From positions 1 to 24,607 of the forward strand of contig JAUWQG010000005.1 of the NCBI GenBank assembly GCA_030611185.1: 24,607 bases of DNA. Direction: 5' to 3'. The notes beneath the pieces are model-generated. The model did no database searches. It was not told where the DNA came from and saw nothing but the letters and a program-made list of their open reading frames with translations. The position numbers and the translations under genes were made by a program. Below are positions 21,894-24,607 of this stretch, piece after piece. The DNA is from Nitrososphaerota archaeon (lineage in GTDB: Archaea > Thermoproteota > Nitrososphaeria > Nitrososphaerales > Nitrosopumilaceae). How positions within the stretch are numbered: the stretch's first letter is position 1; every line of letters starts with the position of its first letter.

Positions 21894-23039
21894 TTAAAGT
21901 TCTTTTAATTTCTCTTCGGCAGTTTTAAGACCTGCTTTAGCATCAGTTTCATATCCCATCATAGCTAGTGTTGATGAAATTGCAGAAATTGTTCTCATTA
22001 CATGATATGGACTAACTTCACCCATACATCCAACTCTGAATACTTTGCCCTTTAGATCTCCAAATCCTCCAGCGACTAAAACTTTGAATTTTTGAGCTAA
22101 CGTATCTCTAAATGTTTTATCTTGCAAACCCTCCAAGTAGTTTAGAGCAACAATTGAAATTGAACGATCTTCTTCTTTTGCAAATGGTGTAAGTCCTATT
22201 GCACTTAGTCCAGAATAAAGAGCATCAGAACAAGCTTTGTGACGTTTGTAGACAGATTCTAATCCTTCTTCTAACATAATGGTCAATGCTTCTCTATATG
22301 CATAAAGCAAAGGTAATGCTGGAGTAAAGGGAGTGTGTTTTGATTCTTCATAATATTTGAAGTATCTTGCTAAGTTAAAGTACATTGTTGCTGGTGGATT
22401 TTCTATCATGTATTTTTTAGCTTTGGGGCTGACAGAAATTGGAGAAATTCCAGGAGGTGCTGCAAGTGCTTTTTGTGCTCCTGTCATACAGACATCTATG
22501 TTCCATTTGTCAACTGGAAGTGCTACACCACCCAATAATGAAACTGAATCTACAACATAGAATGCGTCATTTCGGGAAGTCAGATCTGATACTTTATCTA
22601 GATAATTTACCATTGTTCCTGTTGAAGTTTCGTTGTGAACAACATAGAATGCTTTTACATCTTTATTATTATCAAATGCTTCTTTTACTTGATCAAAGGT
22701 AGCATTTTGTCCTGGAGGAGTTTCTAGTTTTATTACATTTGCTCCTTGACCAGCAATTAATTGTGAAAGTCTGTTACTAAACTCCCCGTTTACAGGGATT
22801 ATTACTTTGTCATCTTTTTTAATTAGATTAATTACTCCAGCTTCAACTGCTCCAGTTCCAGATGCAGATAAGGCTACAATGTCATGTTGGGTTTGAAAAA
22901 CTTGCTGAGTTTTCTCTACCACATCAGTGTATAATTCTACAAAATCATCACTTCGGTGATTGATCATTGGTGCCAGCATTGCTCTCATAACTCGATTAGG
23001 TACATTTGTTGGACCAGGAAGCATTGATAGATATTCCAA
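21894..23039 (-). CDS. PLP-dependent class V aminotransferase (serine/alanine-glyoxylate or -pyruvate type)
   Basis: Pyridoxal-phosphate enzyme that probably moves the amino group of serine or alanine to glyoxylate or pyruvate, placing it in glycine/serine metabolism. In 381 residues: the family start LPGPTNVP, the phosphate-binding SASGTGA (58-64), substrate loop VHNETSTG (134-141), the PLP-stabilising D164 (YVVDSVS) and the Schiff-base K190 in TGAQKALAAPPG, followed by the SPKAKKYM segment of this group. Start TTG at 23039 is chosen because GGAG (23047-23050) lies seven bases before it and the first residues are the family start. A TATA-like AATTATAAATAA is about 35-40 bases upstream, and NadM ends just before it. 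Exact substrates are not certain. Confidence 0.88.
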   Translation of the reverse strand: MEYLSMLPGPTNVPNRVMRAMLAPMINHRSDDFVELYTDVVEKTQQVFQTQHDIVALSASGTGAVEAGVINLIKKDDKVIIPVNGEFSNRLSQLIAGQGANVIKLETPPGQNATFDQVKEAFDNNKDVKAFYVVHNETSTGTMVNYLDKVSDLTSRNDAFYVVDSVSLLGGVALPVDKWNIDVCMTGAQKALAAPPGISPISVSPKAKKYMIENPPATMYFNLARYFKYYEESKHTPFTPALPLLYAYREALTIMLEEGLESVYKRHKACSDALYSGLSAIGLTPFAKEEDRSISIVALNYLEGLQDKTFRDTLAQKFKVLVAGGFGDLKGKVFRVGCMGEVSPYHVMRTISAISSTLAMMGYETDAKAGLKTAEEKLKEL

Positions 23040-23046
23040 ATATTAT

Positions 23047-23050
23047 CTCC
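23047..23050 (-). promoter_or_regulatory. Shine-Dalgarno site supporting the TTG start of the aminotransferase
   Basis: GGAG on the minus strand lies seven bases before TTG 23039. The next in-frame ATG, at codon 6, would remove the conserved EYLSM lead, so the TTG is preferred. Confidence 0.5.
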
Positions 23051-23080
23051 AATGAAACACCATTTGGGGTTTATTTATAA

Positions 23081-23575
23081 TTAGAGATTTTTTAGAAGCT
23101 GTTTGGCATTAGTTTCATTCAGAAATTTTCTAGTTCCATCTGGAACATACTCTTCCCATGGCTGATCGCTGAGAATTAAATCTCGAATATTTGTTCCAGA
23201 TAATACATCTCTTTTAGTGAAGGGAATTGCTATTACTGTGGTGTCACGTTTTGAATAAAGATATTTTGTCATATCATCATTAGTAAAAACAATATCAAAT
23301 TTTGGAATAATAGTATCAATATGTTCTACCCATTTTTTGTGATCCTCAAAATCTGGGATAAAGTAAATTTCAATTTTGTTTCTAATCGAGTCATCAATAG
23401 AAGAAAGTATCATTTTTTTTCTTTCTTCTGCAGAGAAAGGATTGTTTTTTTGTGGAGGTTTGTTTGAGCTTCCCAGACCAACCCATAATTTGTCAACTTT
23501 TGATAAAGCAAAATGTAAAGCTTCAAGATGACCTCTGTGAAAGGGCTGAAATCTTCCAATTAGTAGTCCATTCAT
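23081..23575 (-). CDS. nadM: Nicotinamide-nucleotide adenylyltransferase, archaeal NadM type
   Basis: Makes NAD from NMN and ATP. The 164-residue nucleotidyltransferase has the family ATP motifs GRFQPFHRGH (7-16) and SGTNIRDLI (126-134), typical of archaeal NMNATs (about 165-180 residues). FTND (about 97-100) and the KNNPFSAEERKKMI segment also match. A leaderless ATG at 23575 fits a TTTTAAAATG stretch about 25 bases upstream on the minus strand. It is divergent from rtcA over 62 bases, and its stop lies 42 bases before the aminotransferase start. A nearby role in NAD supply for dehydrogenases is only general context. Confidence 0.9.
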   Translation of the reverse strand: MNGLLIGRFQPFHRGHLEALHFALSKVDKLWVGLGSSNKPPQKNNPFSAEERKKMILSSIDDSIRNKIEIYFIPDFEDHKKWVEHIDTIIPKFDIVFTNDDMTKYLYSKRDTTVIAIPFTKRDVLSGTNIRDLILSDQPWEEYVPDGTRKFLNETNAKQLLKNL

Positions 23576-23637
23576 ACAAAAGGATTAGAAAATTCATTTT
23601 AAAAAACTATCATAAAGTGAATAATACAAGATAAAAC

Positions 23638-24607
23638 ATGGAATTTCTTGAAATTGATGGATCATTTGGAGAGGGAGGAGGGCAAATTATCCGAACCGCA
23701 ATCACTCTTTCATGTATCATGAATCAACCTGTATTAATAGAAAACATTAGAAAAAATAGAACAAATCCCGGATTAAAACCTCAGCATCTTACAGCACTAA
23801 AAATTTTAAAGAAAATTTGTAATGCTAATCTCGATCAATTAAAAATTGGAGATACAAGCCTAAAATTTATTCCAAATAATGTTCAAAGTCTTAATCTTAA
23901 AGAAGATGTTGGAACTGCTGGAAGTATTTCATTAATTATTCAAGTTCTAATTCCAATAATAGCTATTTGTAAAAAAACAATAAAACTTACAATTATTGGT
24001 GGAACAGATGTTCTTTGGAGTCCTACAATAGATTATACTCAAATTGTTTTAAAAGATGCATATGCAAGAATGGGAATTAATTTTACAATCAATATGATCA
24101 AAAGAGGTTATTACCCTAGAGGTGGAGGGATAATTGAATTAGAAGTTATACCTTCTGAAAAAATTAATCCCATTATTCTAAATAAACGGAAAACAAAAAA
24201 TGTAAAATTAAGATGTACCTTTTCCAAATTACCAATTGAATTAATAAATAAACAGATTAACGATATTGAGAGAAAACTTATTGAAAATAATTTTACCGTT
24301 AAAAAACAAGTAATAGAAGAAACTGCTCTTGATTCAGGAGCTTCTCTAATGATTGATAGTATTGATAATGATTCTATTATTGGATTAGATTCTCTGTTTA
24401 ATAAAAAAACAAAGAAATTTGATTTAGATTTAGAAAAATTTATTCAGAACAAGTATAGTGTCGATGAACGTCTAGCCGATATGCTTGTTTTACCAGCAAG
24501 TCTAGCAAATGGAATGACGGTATTTCAAGTAGATAAAATTTCAAAGCATTTAGAAACAAACCTGTTTGTTGTATCCAAAATCACCGGTTGCAAATATGGA
24601 ATTGGAA
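23638..24607 (+). CDS. rtcA: RNA 3'-terminal phosphate cyclase (3' end beyond the window)
   Basis: Converts RNA 3'-phosphate to 2',3'-cyclic phosphate through a covalent enzyme-AMP intermediate. Translation from ATG 23638 gives 323 codons without a stop up to the right edge. Signatures: EIDGSFGEGGGQIIRTAITLS at the start, RKNRTNPGLKPQHLTAL, DVGTAGSISLIIQVLIPI, YYPRGGG, and SKHLETNLFVVSKITG, in which H304 aligns with the catalytic, AMP-accepting His (in the pattern HxxTNIxV). The family is about 340 residues long, so only the last 15-20 residues should be missing. Divergent from nadM. RtcB-type partners are not in the window. The bacterial RTCA-like cell-biology role in archaea is not well defined. 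Confidence 0.93.
   Translation, partial: MEFLEIDGSFGEGGGQIIRTAITLSCIMNQPVLIENIRKNRTNPGLKPQHLTALKILKKICNANLDQLKIGDTSLKFIPNNVQSLNLKEDVGTAGSISLIIQVLIPIIAICKKTIKLTIIGGTDVLWSPTIDYTQIVLKDAYARMGINFTINMIKRGYYPRGGGIIELEVIPSEKINPIILNKRKTKNVKLRCTFSKLPIELINKQINDIERKLIENNFTVKKQVIEETALDSGASLMIDSIDNDSIIGLDSLFNKKTKKFDLDLEKFIQNKYSVDERLADMLVLPASLANGMTVFQVDKISKHLETNLFVVSKITGCKYGIG

Noticed and set aside
22439..22702. 87-codon plus-strand open frame inside the aminotransferase gene
   Set aside because: It is opposite the conserved PLP domain and has no protein-like composition.
1..24607. tRNA, rRNA, CRISPR arrays, insertion sequences, prophage genes
   Set aside because: I looked for clover-leaf-like segments, regularly spaced repeats, transposase/integrase proteins and terminal inverted repeats and saw none. 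The longest gene-free stretches are about 100 bases (3004-3106).

Overview
This window is a stretch of core archaeal chromosome, most likely from an ammonia-oxidising marine-type thaumarchaeon (Nitrosopumilales-like). The assignment rests on gene content and is not proven by a search: sn-glycerol-1-phosphate dehydrogenase (archaeal lipids), a proteasome beta subunit, an aCPSF1/FttA-type beta-CASP nuclease, an archaeal SepF, the archaeal pantoate kinase plus phosphopantothenate synthetase route to coenzyme A, a PhoU-AbrB protein and a tandem-HTH Lrp-like regulator. The DNA is clearly AT-rich, genes are densely packed on both strands, and many starts have a TATA-like element 24-28 bases upstream, which suggests leaderless transcripts. 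I see no tRNA, rRNA, CRISPR array, insertion sequence or phage gene. No gap between genes exceeds about 105 bases.

Layout. 1-2300: the 3' end of an Hsp20 chaperone gene, then, on the minus strand, a small two-helix membrane protein followed by a UbiB/AarF-type kinase. 2360-3700: four small proteins of unknown role, three of them membrane proteins. 3743-6934 (minus): an ABC exporter-like operon in the order FtsX/MacB permease, ATPase, membrane-anchored secreted protein, with overlapping genes. Divergent from it at 7004 is a double-HTH Lrp/AsnC-like regulator, and the 69-base spacer holds in-phase TCTAAT repeats. 7979-9475: a Nudix hydrolase and, convergent, a PhoU-type regulator.

9541-13305 is a coenzyme A operon: pantoate kinase, 4-phosphopantoate-beta-alanine ligase, PanB and CoaBC. 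It ends in an overlapping 55-codon gene. Together these make pantoate from ketoisovalerate-derived ketopantoate (the reductase is not here), phosphorylate it, join beta-alanine and carry it to 4'-phosphopantetheine. 13499-14840: a methyltransferase and a membrane-anchored protein of unknown role.

14859-19969: an M24 Xaa-Pro-type peptidase, a cysteine-rich PP-loop (tRNA thiolation-like) protein, a short SepF, the transcription-termination nuclease aCPSF1 and proteasome PsmB. 20037-24607: G1P dehydrogenase, a SlyD-like FKBP, a class V aminotransferase, NMN adenylyltransferase and the RNA 3'-phosphate cyclase RtcA, which runs off the right edge.

The window is mostly housekeeping. The most interesting points are the regulator/ABC/secreted-protein module with its phased sites, a CTG start that a GGAGG motif seems to select, several convergent pairs whose stop codons touch or overlap, a SepF without a membrane-targeting N-terminus, and the unannotated 55-residue gene at the end of the CoA operon.
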